DNA of 44,155 nt from SVTX01 sp045577415 (GTDB taxonomy: Bacteria > Bacillota > Clostridia > Oscillospirales > CAG-272): assembly GCA_045577415.1 (NCBI GenBank), contig JAZNII010000024.1, positions 1 through 44,155 on the forward strand, written 5' to 3'. How positions within the stretch are numbered: the first letter of the stretch is position 1; the number at the start of each line of letters is the position of its first letter. The translations under genes and the position numbers were made by a program. Below the pieces are notes generated by a model. It was not told the DNA's origin. It searched no databases and was given only the letters and a program-made list of their open reading frames with translations. Of the stretch, positions 1 through 8,224 are shown in pieces.

Positions 1-88
1 TTTTATCTTCTTCATTTAAATTCAATTTGAAATGTTTTTTATAAACGGTTATCAAATCAAGATATTTACCTAAACTGTTAAGTACCAT
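1..88 (-). CDS. Partial unknown protein, N-terminus only
   Basis: An ATG at 88 is preceded by an AAAGGAAAAG ribosome binding site and by two TATAAT boxes (plus 115-120 and 125-130). It opens a reading frame that runs off the left edge after 29 codons. The visible residues begin MVLNSLGKYL and are rich in Lys, Leu and Asn. That is too short to assign a family. It lies downstream of the integrase in the same orientation and could be an element regulator or the first chromosomal gene. Confidence 0.45.
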   Translation of the reverse strand, partial: MVLNSLGKYLDLITVYKKHFKLNLNEEDK

Positions 89-149
89 TGGCTTTTCCTT
101 TCTTTTTCCTCGTTATTATAGGTGATTATAGATGTATTTTCACAAAAGA

Positions 150-184
150 TTTTGTACATCTATCAGTATAATACATGTACAAAA
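150..184. repeat. 10-bp inverted repeat, possible operator
   Basis: TTTTGTACAT (150-159) and ATGTACAAAA (175-184) form a perfect inverted repeat around a 15-base spacer. It lies upstream of the partial minus-strand gene at the left edge, in the region expected to hold that gene's promoter, so a repressor operator is plausible. No regulator family was recognised. Confidence 0.5.
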
Positions 185-203
185 CAAGACCGCTTTATCA
201 TGT

Positions 204-276
204 ATGCCCCATAAAAAGAAAAAAATCCATTGATTTTTTGATCAATGAAATTTGTACTATTGACTTTATGGGGCAT
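204..276. repeat. Nested inverted repeats enclosing the integrase terminator
   Basis: The outer arms ATGCCCCATAAA (204-215) and TTTATGGGGCAT (265-276) are perfect 12-bp inverted repeats. Inside them, CATTGAT (228-234) and ATCAATG (241-247) form a second hairpin. The right outer arm also overlaps the -35/spacer of a plus-strand promoter, so it could act as operator, RNA stem or recombinase-binding site. Confidence 0.6.
212..247 (-). terminator. Rho-independent terminator of int
   Basis: On the minus strand, 98 bases after the integrase stop, a 7-bp stem (247-241 with 234-228) is followed by GG and a T-rich run (plus 213-226 is A-rich). This is a standard intrinsic terminator layout. Confidence 0.65.
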
Positions 277-288
277 TTGTGCTATACT
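260..288 (+). promoter_or_regulatory. Sigma-A-type promoter reading towards the 3' end of int (antisense)
   Basis: TTGACT (260-265) and TATACT (283-288) are separated by exactly 17 bases. Transcription would start near 295 and run antisense into the integrase 3' end. The spacer contains one arm of the 12-bp palindrome, which suggests regulated activity. No plus-strand gene was found downstream. Confidence 0.45.
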
Positions 289-344
289 AGGACAGAGCAT
301 ATATCTTCTATTATACTGATACATGCAACAGACGAAAAAAAGAA

Positions 345-1274
345 TTAGAGTAGTTTTCCCAATCGATTCATAAACTCTCGCTTGTGTTCCATAAAGGAAT
401 GAACATACCGTTTGAGTGTGATCGTGGGATTCTTATGTCCGAGAATTTCGGATAGAGACTTCACATCCATACCGCACTCAATCGCTCTTGTAGCAAAGGT
501 ATGTCGGAGTGCATGAAAACCATGATGGGAAATCTTTTGTTTTTGAAGGAGCAATTCAAAGCTGCGCTGATAGGAACGAACCGTAATAATCTTACTGCCG
601 TTCCCTACCACGTACTTTGACGTGCTTCTCTTTTTTATTTCCCGCAAATGTGGAATGATCTGTTTGGGAATAGGGATTGTACGTTTCGAACTCTCGGTCT
701 TGGGCGTTCCCGTAATTCTGCAACTATTTCCTTCTTCATCTTGTCCGTCATAACAAGTCTTTGTTACGGAAAGCTCTGCCTTAATAAAGTCAATGTCCGA
801 CCATTCAAGAGCCAGCAACTCCCCAATACGAAGTCCGGTGTATAGGCACAGAATGATACCGAACATTTTATCTCGCTTATCCGAAAGCACCGCTTGTTCG
901 ATCATCTTCTGTTCTTCTTTAGTGAAGCTCTCTACTGGCTTTTCACTCGTCCTTGGTCGTTTGATCTTGTCAATGTGGATTTCCTTTGAGAGTCCGAGCA
1001 CATACGCCATCGACAAAGAGGAATGGAGAACCAAGATGATACAGTTCACCGAATTTGGCGCAAGTCCTTTGCCCGTCTTTGTGTTCCCCTTCTGCGAAAG
1101 GTCAACGATATATCTTTGCAAAATGATTGGTGAGAGATCTTCCATTTCGTAATCTCCAAGTTCAGGAATAAGACGTTTATTGATAACATCCTCATACTGC
1201 TTGTAGGTTCTCGGCTTGACCGACTCTTTCTCATAAAGCTCTAACCAATCGTGTAGCCATTCTTTGTATTTCAT
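345..1274 (-). CDS. int: Tyrosine recombinase / integrase
   Basis: This 309-residue tyrosine recombinase should excise and integrate the element by site-specific recombination at att sites. The N-terminal part (about 1-105) is the SAM-like core-binding domain and the C-terminal part is the catalytic domain. The full active-site set is visible: Arg149 in TGLRIGE, Lys197 on the beta-hairpin, His254 and Arg257 in HALRHT, His280 in LGH, and nucleophile Tyr290. It lacks the long arm-binding extension of Tn916 Int (about 405 residues), so it is a short-form integrase. It lies at the left end of the element downstream of the adhesin. Hairpins at 1322-1355 and 1446-1475 separate it from the adhesin, so it is probably transcribed separately; TATAAT at plus 1300-1305 may be its -10 box. 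A terminator follows at 212-247. The gene looks intact. Confidence 0.95.
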   Translation of the reverse strand: MKYKEWLHDWLELYEKESVKPRTYKQYEDVINKRLIPELGDYEMEDLSPIILQRYIVDLSQKGNTKTGKGLAPNSVNCIILVLHSSLSMAYVLGLSKEIHIDKIKRPRTSEKPVESFTKEEQKMIEQAVLSDKRDKMFGIILCLYTGLRIGELLALEWSDIDFIKAELSVTKTCYDGQDEEGNSCRITGTPKTESSKRTIPIPKQIIPHLREIKKRSTSKYVVGNGSKIITVRSYQRSFELLLQKQKISHHGFHALRHTFATRAIECGMDVKSLSEILGHKNPTITLKRYVHSFMEHKREFMNRLGKLL

Positions 1275-1321
1275 TTTTGTTTCCTACCTTTATATATCTA
1301 TTATATCCCACTAAATAATAA

Positions 1322-1355
1322 AGAAGCCGAACACGTGGATTTGTGCTCGGCTTCT
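1322..1355 (-). terminator. Hairpin terminator upstream of int
   Basis: The arms 1322-1334 and 1343-1355 pair 12 of 13 bases around an 8-base loop. Reading minus, the stem is followed by TTATTATTTAG, a modest U-rich tail. It would stop transcription entering int from the adhesin side. Confidence 0.5.
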
Positions 1356-1445
1356 CGCTATTTTGCGGAAGTGATTAACCTCTCCCGCTTTGCTTATAAG
1401 ATTGCTTTTATTATATCACTTTTTCGTGAATTTTTCAAGGAGTAA

Positions 1446-1475
1446 GACCGCCCGAGAGGTTAGTCCCGGGCGGTC
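1446..1475 (-). terminator. GC-rich terminator of the adhesin gene
   Basis: GACCGCCCG (1446-1454) and CGGGCGGTC (1467-1475) form a perfect 9-bp GC-rich stem 12 bases after the adhesin stop codon. The following minus-strand tail is only weakly U-rich, so termination strength is uncertain. Confidence 0.55.
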
Positions 1476-1486
1476 GGGTTTATGCC

Positions 1487-4400
1487 TTAGATGCTATTCT
1501 TCTTTTTGAAGTAGAAGAACACACCCGCGCCGATAGCAGCTACACCGAGAATGATGAGAATAACGATGAGTGCGATATTCGCGCCCTTCTCGATGGTGAA
1601 GTCGTACTCGGTAGCGTTGCCGTAGGTATCGGTCACAGTTACCTTGTACTCGCCAATCTCGGTAAGCTCGTCGCCCACGGTGTACTCGATCTGCTCACCG
1701 TTGAGCATTACCATAACCTCTGCTTCCTCGGAAACGTCGGTAAGGATTACGGGATCGGTGGTCGCGCCACCGTTCTCAACGCCGTTCAGAACGAGCGTGG
1801 GGGCAGTAGCATCCACGGTTACAGTGAACTTATGAGTCTTACCACCCGCAATGATAGATACCTCGTAAACGCCGCTTTCGGTGAGTGCGAGAGTACCTTT
1901 CTCAATGGTGGTTTCGTTGCCGTTTACAAGCACCTTTTCAAAGCCGGGGATAAGGTCGATTTCTTCCTCAAACTTGCCAACAGTAGGCTCAACAATGGTG
2001 AAGCTGAACTCTGCCTTGTTGCCGAGCGCGTCGGTGATCTGAACCGCATATGTCGCAGGCTCGGTGATGTCCTTGCCAAGCTCATACTTGAACGCTTCGC
2101 CATTCTTGGTGACGGTTACGTTCACGTTCTCGTTTGCGGAGATCTTCACGGAGTTCGCCAAGCCCTTGTCGTGTACGTTTGCGGAGTAGTCCACCTTGGT
2201 GTCAACGGTTACGCTGAAGGAGTGAGTTTCGCCGTTAGCAACCACGTCCACGGTGTACTTACCGTCTGCGGTGAGTTCAAGAGTGCCGTAGTTGAGTCTT
2301 GCTTCGCTGCCGTTTACGAGCACCTTTTCAAAGCCTACATACTCGTCAAAGTTGTAGGTGAACTTGGTTACAACGGGTTCTACGATGGTGAAGCTAAACT
2401 CTGCCTTATTGCCGATGTCATCGGTAAGAGTTACGGTGTACTCAGCAGGCTCGGTGATAGCCGTGCCGTCCTTGTACTCGATGGGAGTGCCGTTCTTCGT
2501 TACCACAAATTCAAGGTTTTCCTTTTCGTAGATGGTGACGGAGTTCGCAAGTCCGCCGTCGTTGATATTCACATCAAAGCCTACGGTCTTGTCGATCTCA
2601 AAGCTCGTCTTGGTTTCGTTGCCCGCCTCGTCGATTACGATAACGGTGTACTTGCCGTCCTCGGAAACAACCGTACCCGAAGCGTAGTCGCTGACCTCAG
2701 TACCGTCCTTTTCAAGCGTTGCGGTTACGCCCTCGCCCTCAAAGGTTACGGATACGTTGGTATTGGTTGCGCCCTCTGCCTTTGCACCGTCAACCGAGAT
2801 TTCGGGAGCTTCGGTGTCAATGGTGAAGGTGTAGGTGGTCTTGTGTCCGTCGTGGTTCTCAAATACGATGGTATAGTCGCCGTCCTCGGTGAGTCTTACG
2901 CCCGATCTGTACTCGATTTCCTCGCCGTCCTTGGTTACAGTTACCTTTGCATCATCATCCCAAGAGAACTTAACGATGCCGTTGGTGTGACCGCCGTTGT
3001 CAACGCCTTCAAGCTCACCCGTGGGAGCAGGCTGCGTGTAGTTCTTTTCTCCGATGATGGAGTCAATACCCGTGCGGAACTCGTCGGTGATAGTCACCTT
3101 GTAGATGCCGCTTGTGCGGAACTTGTAGGTGAGCGTATCAAGCTCGATAGCCGTGCCGTAGTCGTCGGTATCAAGAGTTACCCAAGTGCTGCCGCCGTCG
3201 GTGGACTTCTGCACGATGAGAGTCTGAATGTGGCTCTCTGCGTCTGCGCTCGGCTTTACCTCGATAACAAGCTGCTTTTTGTCTGCATCCTCGGTAAGAG
3301 TTACAGAGGGTGCGCTACGAGAGATAACGAGATTGAAGCTCTGACTATCTCCTGCGTGGTTCACCGCTACCACGGTGTAAGTGCCGCTTTCGCTAAGGGT
3401 GAAGCTCTCGCCAAGGCTCTTGATTGCCACAAGCTCGCTCTTCTCCTCGTCGATGACGCGGTAGATACGGAACATAGCCATTTCGTCAAGTGCTTCGGTG
3501 ATAGAAACGGTTACTTCGTCCTTGAAGAAATACGTTCTGTCAAAGGATACGTTGTTGGTTGCGCCCTCGCCAATCGCATACTGAATGGAGGGAGCGTTGC
3601 GGATAATGATAACGGAGTAGTCGCAAGTGTTACCGAACTCGTCAAAGACGGTTACGGTGTGTCTGCCCTCGGTTTCGATGACGTTGCCGACAAATTCCTC
3701 ACCGTCAAGGAGCAAGCCGACGTCAGTACCGAACTCAACCTTGTTTGCAAGGATATTCTTGCCCTCGGAGTAGGTGTAAAGGTTCTCACCGTCAGCTACG
3801 GTTGCGGGAGCTTTCTGCCAATAGTAGTAGGACTTGATGGAGTCCTCGGCATACTCGGCAATGACCTCTGCCAAACGCTCTGCGGTGAAATAAGCGACCT
3901 GCTCATCGGGAGAGCCGGACTTCTTATAGATGAAATACGCACCGTTCACGGCATTTGCGCTGTCCTTCTCGTCCATCGCAATACCCGTATCCCAAGTTGC
4001 GCTGCTCCAAGTTCCGTTTACGACTAAGCCGTTCTCACGGAGGGTTGCAAATTCAAGTGCCTTTTCGTAAGAAGCAAATGCGAAGATGTTGCCGTCCTTG
4101 TCGGCTACCTCGTAGTATTCCTTCTGAAGCGTAGAGGTCTGTACGTTCTGCTTGGAGGATACAAACTCGGTGCTCCATACGTTGCCTGCGGTGTCTGTTA
4201 CAACAACCTTGTAAACGCCCGTGTCAATGGTGGAAATGAGCTTGCCGTTAGTCACGGATTTGCCGTTGACGGTTACGCTCTTAACGGGTGCGTAGAGGTT
4301 AGCATCACCGTTAGACCAAGTGATCTTCACGTCGCCGTTTGTCTTACCGCCCGACACACCCGAAAGGGTTGCCTTTTTCTGAGTTCTGTCGATGATTACG

Positions 4401-6421
4401 GTGTAGTTGCCCGTGGAGTTGCCTGCATCGTCAAGTCCGTAGAAGGTGTACTTGCCCGCCTTGGAGAACTCTGTTCCCGAAACATAAGCGGTAAAGGTGG
4501 AGCTATCGGGAGTCTTGACATAGCAATCCTCACCGCAGACGAACTTGATATACTCGCCGTTGGTATAAGAGCCGCTGCTGATTGCCTTGCCGTCCACATA
4601 GAGCTGAGCCGAAGGGATCTGACGGTCAACCTTTACGGTGTAGTATGCCGAGGTGTTACCCGCCTTGTCGGTTGCATAGAAGGTGTAAGTGCCTTCTGCG
4701 GTCAACTGTGCACCCGAAGTGTACGCAGCATAGGTGGTGGTGTTAGGCTTCTTCACATAGATATTTGCAAGACCGATATTGTCGCTCGGAACGAACTTAA
4801 CATAGCTTGCATTGGTGGAGTCGCCCGACGAGATAACCGAAGTTCCGCCGTAAAGAACGCCCGTAGGCTTGGTGGTGTCAAGAGTAATCGTTACCACGGA
4901 GGACTGATTACCCGCTTTGTCAGTCGCATAGAAGGAGTAAGTGCCTTCGGTAGCGAGCTGAGTGCCGCTTGAATATGCGGTGTAGTAGGAGCTATTCGGC
5001 ATCTTTACATAGAGCGTGTTTATACCCGAAGTGCTATCCGTTGCGGTGTATTTGACATAGCTTGCATTGGTGTAAGAGCCGCTTGTCTTGGCAGTAGTAC
5101 CGCCGTAAAGCGTACCCGTGGGAGCCGTTCTGTCAAGGGTAATAGAAACGGTGGAGCTTGTATTGCCCGACTTATCGGTGCAGTAGAAATAATAAGTGCC
5201 TTCTGCGGTCAACTGCGTGTTAGAGGTATAAGCCACATAGGAGGTGCTTCCGGGCTTTCTAACATAGCAGTTTGCAACACCGCTGTGAGAGTCAGAAGCT
5301 ACATACTTGATATAAGAAGCGTTGGTATAACCACCCGAAGAATAGGTGCTTGTGCCGCCGTAGAGAGTTCCCGTAGGAACGGTTGCATCGTAGTAAACCT
5401 TGTACTCAGTGGAGGTATTACCCGCCTTGTCAACTGCACGGAAGGTGTACCAACCCGTAGCGGAAGAAAGAGCCGTGTTCGCGGTGTAGGAACTCCAAGT
5501 GGAAGAACCGGGGTTCTTAACTTGATAGTAACTCACTCCGCCCGTGTCGGTAGCAGAATACTTAACGGGTTTGTTGGTGTAGCCACCGTTTGCGATAGTC
5601 GTACCGCTTGAATTGGTTACAGTACCAACGGGGGCAACCGTGTCAAGATATACCGAGTAGGTGCTTGTGCTCTGATAGGTGTCCGAGCCGTAGAAATACC
5701 ACCAACCGTTGTTAGCCGTAGTTGCGGAAACAGACTTGCTGCTTGCGGTAGTATAGGTGTAGGAAGATGCGCTCGGAGAGCGATAATAAATTCTGCTTGT
5801 GGAATACGTGTCACTTGCGGAGAACGCGATTGCTTGATTGGTGTATGAACCGCTTGCAATCGTTGAGCCGCCCGCTTTGAGCGAAACAGAGGGTGCGGTC
5901 GTATCAACGGTAAAGTGATAGGTGAAGGTGTACGTCTTGGTTACGAAGATGTTGGGCTTATACTCTCCTACATAGGTGAGCACATAGTCACCGTCAGAGA
6001 GCGAGCCTTGATAAAGGTATCCGCCTCCGCTACCCGAAAGAGATTTGCTCGTATAGGTGGAGCCGTTACGGGTGAGCTTAAAGGATACGTGTTCCTTGAT
6101 GTCCTCCGCGTGGATATAGAACGAGAAATACGACCAATCATAGGTGGCGTAGTTATACTTCGTTGTTGTGGAAGCATCATCACGGAAATACTGCGTTGAG
6201 ATTTGGATAGCGAACTGATCCATATAGCCTGCGGTCGCGCCGTCGCCAATGTCATAAAGACCGTAGAGCATATAAACGCCTGCACGGTTGGTGGCAGCCG
6301 AAGCCTTCATAGGCGAAAGCATAAACACGCCGACAACCATCAGCAGAGCGAGTGCAACGACAAGCAAGCTCGTCACAATTCTTTTCTTATTGTTTGCCTT
6401 ATTCTTGTTATTCTTTTTCAT
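1487..6421 (-). CDS. Giant secreted, membrane-anchored Ig-like repeat protein (adhesin-like cargo)
   Basis: A predicted 1644-residue surface protein. It has a classical signal peptide (Lys-rich start, hydrophobic core, then ASAA) and ends in a hydrophobic helix followed by KKKNS; no LPXTG sortase motif is present. Between them are many Ig-like/beta-sandwich repeats with a YTN...K-P-G...GTY-FYATDKAGN...D-T-P signature. The clearest tandem set has units of about 85 residues starting near 351, 433, 520 and 605. A later unit of 130 residues is tandemly duplicated (start points at plus 2541 and 2151). No enzymatic motif was seen; adhesion or cell-surface contact is inferred. The start at 6421 is chosen because GGAGG sits 8 bases upstream and the signal peptide then begins properly. 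An in-frame ATG at 6496, also with a ribosome binding site, would add 25 polar residues. The gene sits between the conjugation operon terminator and int. Confidence 0.85.
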   Translation of the reverse strand: MKKNNKNKANNKKRIVTSLLVVALALLMVVGVFMLSPMKASAATNRAGVYMLYGLYDIGDGATAGYMDQFAIQISTQYFRDDASTTTKYNYATYDWSYFSFYIHAEDIKEHVSFKLTRNGSTYTSKSLSGSGGGYLYQGSLSDGDYVLTYVGEYKPNIFVTKTYTFTYHFTVDTTAPSVSLKAGGSTIASGSYTNQAIAFSASDTYSTSRIYYRSPSASSYTYTTASSKSVSATTANNGWWYFYGSDTYQSTSTYSVYLDTVAPVGTVTNSSGTTIANGGYTNKPVKYSATDTGGVSYYQVKNPGSSTWSSYTANTALSSATGWYTFRAVDKAGNTSTEYKVYYDATVPTGTLYGGTSTYSSGGYTNASYIKYVASDSHSGVANCYVRKPGSTSYVAYTSNTQLTAEGTYYFYCTDKSGNTSSTVSITLDRTAPTGTLYGGTTAKTSGSYTNASYVKYTATDSTSGINTLYVKMPNSSYYTAYSSGTQLATEGTYSFYATDKAGNQSSVVTITLDTTKPTGVLYGGTSVISSGDSTNASYVKFVPSDNIGLANIYVKKPNTTTYAAYTSGAQLTAEGTYTFYATDKAGNTSAYYTVKVDRQIPSAQLYVDGKAISSGSYTNGEYIKFVCGEDCYVKTPDSSTFTAYVSGTEFSKAGKYTFYGLDDAGNSTGNYTVIIDRTQKKATLSGVSGGKTNGDVKITWSNGDANLYAPVKSVTVNGKSVTNGKLISTIDTGVYKVVVTDTAGNVWSTEFVSSKQNVQTSTLQKEYYEVADKDGNIFAFASYEKALEFATLRENGLVVNGTWSSATWDTGIAMDEKDSANAVNGAYFIYKKSGSPDEQVAYFTAERLAEVIAEYAEDSIKSYYYWQKAPATVADGENLYTYSEGKNILANKVEFGTDVGLLLDGEEFVGNVIETEGRHTVTVFDEFGNTCDYSVIIIRNAPSIQYAIGEGATNNVSFDRTYFFKDEVTVSITEALDEMAMFRIYRVIDEEKSELVAIKSLGESFTLSESGTYTVVAVNHAGDSQSFNLVISRSAPSVTLTEDADKKQLVIEVKPSADAESHIQTLIVQKSTDGGSTWVTLDTDDYGTAIELDTLTYKFRTSGIYKVTITDEFRTGIDSIIGEKNYTQPAPTGELEGVDNGGHTNGIVKFSWDDDAKVTVTKDGEEIEYRSGVRLTEDGDYTIVFENHDGHKTTYTFTIDTEAPEISVDGAKAEGATNTNVSVTFEGEGVTATLEKDGTEVSDYASGTVVSEDGKYTVIVIDEAGNETKTSFEIDKTVGFDVNINDGGLANSVTIYEKENLEFVVTKNGTPIEYKDGTAITEPAEYTVTLTDDIGNKAEFSFTIVEPVVTKFTYNFDEYVGFEKVLVNGSEARLNYGTLELTADGKYTVDVVANGETHSFSVTVDTKVDYSANVHDKGLANSVKISANENVNVTVTKNGEAFKYELGKDITEPATYAVQITDALGNKAEFSFTIVEPTVGKFEEEIDLIPGFEKVLVNGNETTIEKGTLALTESGVYEVSIIAGGKTHKFTVTVDATAPTLVLNGVENGGATTDPVILTDVSEEAEVMVMLNGEQIEYTVGDELTEIGEYKVTVTDTYGNATEYDFTIEKGANIALIVILIILGVAAIGAGVFFYFKKKNSI

Positions 6422-6531
6422 ACTGTTTTCCTCCATAAATTTGGTTTTTGTGTGGTTTTTGTAAAGGTTTGTTTGCAAATTGCGGTTGTTGTCCATAGGG
6501 CATCACTCCTTTTCGTTCGATTTGGTATATA

Positions 6532-6564
6532 TAAAAACGCCTATCGTTTTGACACGGTAGGCGT
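6532..6564 (-). terminator. Rho-independent terminator at the end of the conjugation operon
   Basis: ACGCCTATCG (6537-6546) pairs with CGGTAGGCGT (6555-6564), 10 bp with one G-T pair. Reading minus it is followed by TTTTTATATATA. It lies 8 bases after the stop of the CD1108-like gene and before the adhesin start, so it separates the two units. Confidence 0.8.
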
Positions 6565-6571
6565 GAATTGT

Positions 6572-7819
6572 TTACTGTGCTGGGGTGAGCAACCCCTGCC
6601 ACAGTTCATCGTTTTTCGCGTCAAGTAGCATCGTTAGCATCTCGATCTGATAGTCGGTAAAGTTGTATTCGTCGGCGGCTTGCAGAGCCGTAAGTCCTGT
6701 TCGCTTCACCGTTACATAGGTCGTTGTGACGGTTTCCGTAACCTCCTTGAAATTGCCGTTTTCGTCACGCACCTGCTTCTTGACCTCTTTCGTTTCGGTT
6801 CTTGTTTCAAGTCGCACGGTATTCATCGTGCGGTAGATATTCCGCAGCTCGTCGGATTTGGCTTCGTCGAAGGTTGCTATCTCCTGCGGGTTCTCGGTGT
6901 CAAGGTTGAGCTTGACGGCGTATATGGCGACTATCTCGTTCCAATCAGCCATCTCACCCTCGTAAGTCAGCACGTCGTATTGGCAGTTCGCAAGTAGCTC
7001 TTGTTCCTTATCGTGGAACTCTCGGTCAAGCTCTCCCATAACGTCATACACCGTGATACCGTTTTGCTCGGCGGGTATGAAGATGGCAAAGATAGAGCCT
7101 GCCACAAGAGCCACGAGAACGATGATGACGATGATGAGCACCGCCACCCAACCGCCTGCGGCAATGGCTGCTATGAGTGCTTTCGCACCCGCGATAATGG
7201 CTTTCGCCGCCGCTATCACGGCTTTGACCGCAACCTTGATAAACTTTGCCGTGGCAATGGCAGCTCGTTTGAGTGCTTGTGCTACTCGCACCGAAGTCTT
7301 AACCCCCGCTTTAGCCGCTTTTGCACTTGCTTTTTCGGCTTGTTTTGCCGCTTTTGCGCTTGTTTTCGCCGTTTTCTTTGCCGCCTTAGCCGATGCTCGA
7401 CTTGCCTTTTTCGCGGCTTTAGAGCCATTTTTTATGCCCTTGGAGGCGGTTTTCACACCCCCTTTAGCACCATCGGTAAGCATTGGTCTTTGGGGTGGAG
7501 GTAGCTCCTTTGGAGCATCCACCTTCAGCTTTATCTTTCGCGGGCGGTTTCTCCATCTTTGGATATTCCGCACCGTAGTCCGATAACCCCATTGACCGAC
7601 ACGCGCCGCACCTCTGACAAGCGCTCTGCCGGAGCGTTCCTCCTTGTCTTGTACCTCGTTGCCCGCATACTCGACCTCAGTTTCGTGCCGAGAGTTTTGT
7701 GTTTCCTCGGCAGAGTTAGCAAGGGAGGAAGCTCCGTTCTTGCTTTTCTTGGCAAGTCCTTCGGTTTTATCTACCACCTTGATACTGCGTAGCGACTCTC
7801 TCGTTTTCGCAGTTCTCAT
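6572..7819 (-). CDS. CD1108-family conjugation protein lacking the C-terminal hydrolase domain
   Basis: The 415-residue protein matches the N-terminal two thirds of the CD1108-like proteins of Tn1549/CTn elements. It has a basic N-terminal cytoplasmic region, a Lys/Ala-rich repeat stretch (about 120-215, likely helical), one transmembrane helix near 220-245, and an extracytoplasmic region ending in the conserved ALQAADEYNF...LWQGLL segment. In family members I know, this segment leads into a CHAP or NlpC/P60-type peptidoglycan hydrolase domain that opens the wall for the secretion channel. Here the frame stops 4 codons later and a terminator follows, so the catalytic domain is absent. It overlaps DUF4313 by 4 bases (ATGA). 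It probably assembles with the channel but cannot cut peptidoglycan; a separate hydrolase would be needed. Confidence 0.8.
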   Translation of the reverse strand: MRTAKTRESLRSIKVVDKTEGLAKKSKNGASSLANSAEETQNSRHETEVEYAGNEVQDKEERSGRALVRGAARVGQWGYRTTVRNIQRWRNRPRKIKLKVDAPKELPPPQRPMLTDGAKGGVKTASKGIKNGSKAAKKASRASAKAAKKTAKTSAKAAKQAEKASAKAAKAGVKTSVRVAQALKRAAIATAKFIKVAVKAVIAAAKAIIAGAKALIAAIAAGGWVAVLIIVIIVLVALVAGSIFAIFIPAEQNGITVYDVMGELDREFHDKEQELLANCQYDVLTYEGEMADWNEIVAIYAVKLNLDTENPQEIATFDEAKSDELRNIYRTMNTVRLETRTETKEVKKQVRDENGNFKEVTETVTTTYVTVKRTGLTALQAADEYNFTDYQIEMLTMLLDAKNDELWQGLLTPAQ

Positions 7820-8214
7820 AGCATCACCTGCCGAGCTTCATCACGTTTTCGTGATTTGTCTTTTGTCTTTGTCTTGGGCGCGTTGAGCTGATATTTTTCG
7901 ATCTCCTTCAAGTCAAACTGATACTGCGGATATTCGCAATATCCCGACCGCATTTTTCTACCCGTAGGCTTTCCGAGCATATTGTCGGTAATAAACTTTT
8001 CCGCCCAAGGGTTATCGTTGGTGTCAACGAAGGAGCAGTTCGGCTCGTGCGGCTCTCTGAGATTGATGGTGAGCGTTGAAAAAGGCATCAGCATACCGTT
8101 CTCGTCCTTGAAATACATCTGCAAGGCGAGGTTGTGATTGTTGGCATAGCGTTCTGCTTCAAAGCACACCTCGTAGGTCTGCCCGTAGGGAGTGGCAAGT
8201 TTTAGATATTCCAT
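7816..8214 (-). CDS. DUF4313 domain protein
   Basis: The 132-residue protein begins MEYLKLATPYGQTYEV and contains NPWAEKFI, GKPTGRK and a YPQYQFDL segment. I recognise these as the DUF4313 family, conserved between VirB4 and CD1108 in Tn1549-like elements. Its function is unknown. It is soluble with a basic tail. AGGAGG lies 6 bases before the ATG. It begins 10 bases after the virB4 stop and overlaps the next gene by 4 bases, so it belongs to the conjugation operon. Confidence 0.8.
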   Translation of the reverse strand: MEYLKLATPYGQTYEVCFEAERYANNHNLALQMYFKDENGMLMPFSTLTINLREPHEPNCSFVDTNDNPWAEKFITDNMLGKPTGRKMRSGYCEYPQYQFDLKEIEKYQLNAPKTKTKDKSRKRDEARQVML

Positions 8215-8224
8215 ACGTTACCTC

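Noticed and set aside
277..345. Left att core matched to the right junction (shared CTATACT)
   Set aside because: CTATACT occurs near 282-288 and also near 34266-34272, but seven bases with no flanking match are expected by chance in AT-rich DNA.
1487..1600. LPXTG sortase signal at the adhesin C-terminus
   Set aside because: The C-terminus has a hydrophobic helix and Lys-rich tail but no LPXTG or similar motif before it, so membrane anchoring is preferred.
1832..4027. 731-codon open frame on the plus strand
   Set aside because: It is antisense to the repetitive adhesin gene, has no ribosome binding site, and its length follows from the biased codon use of the repeats.
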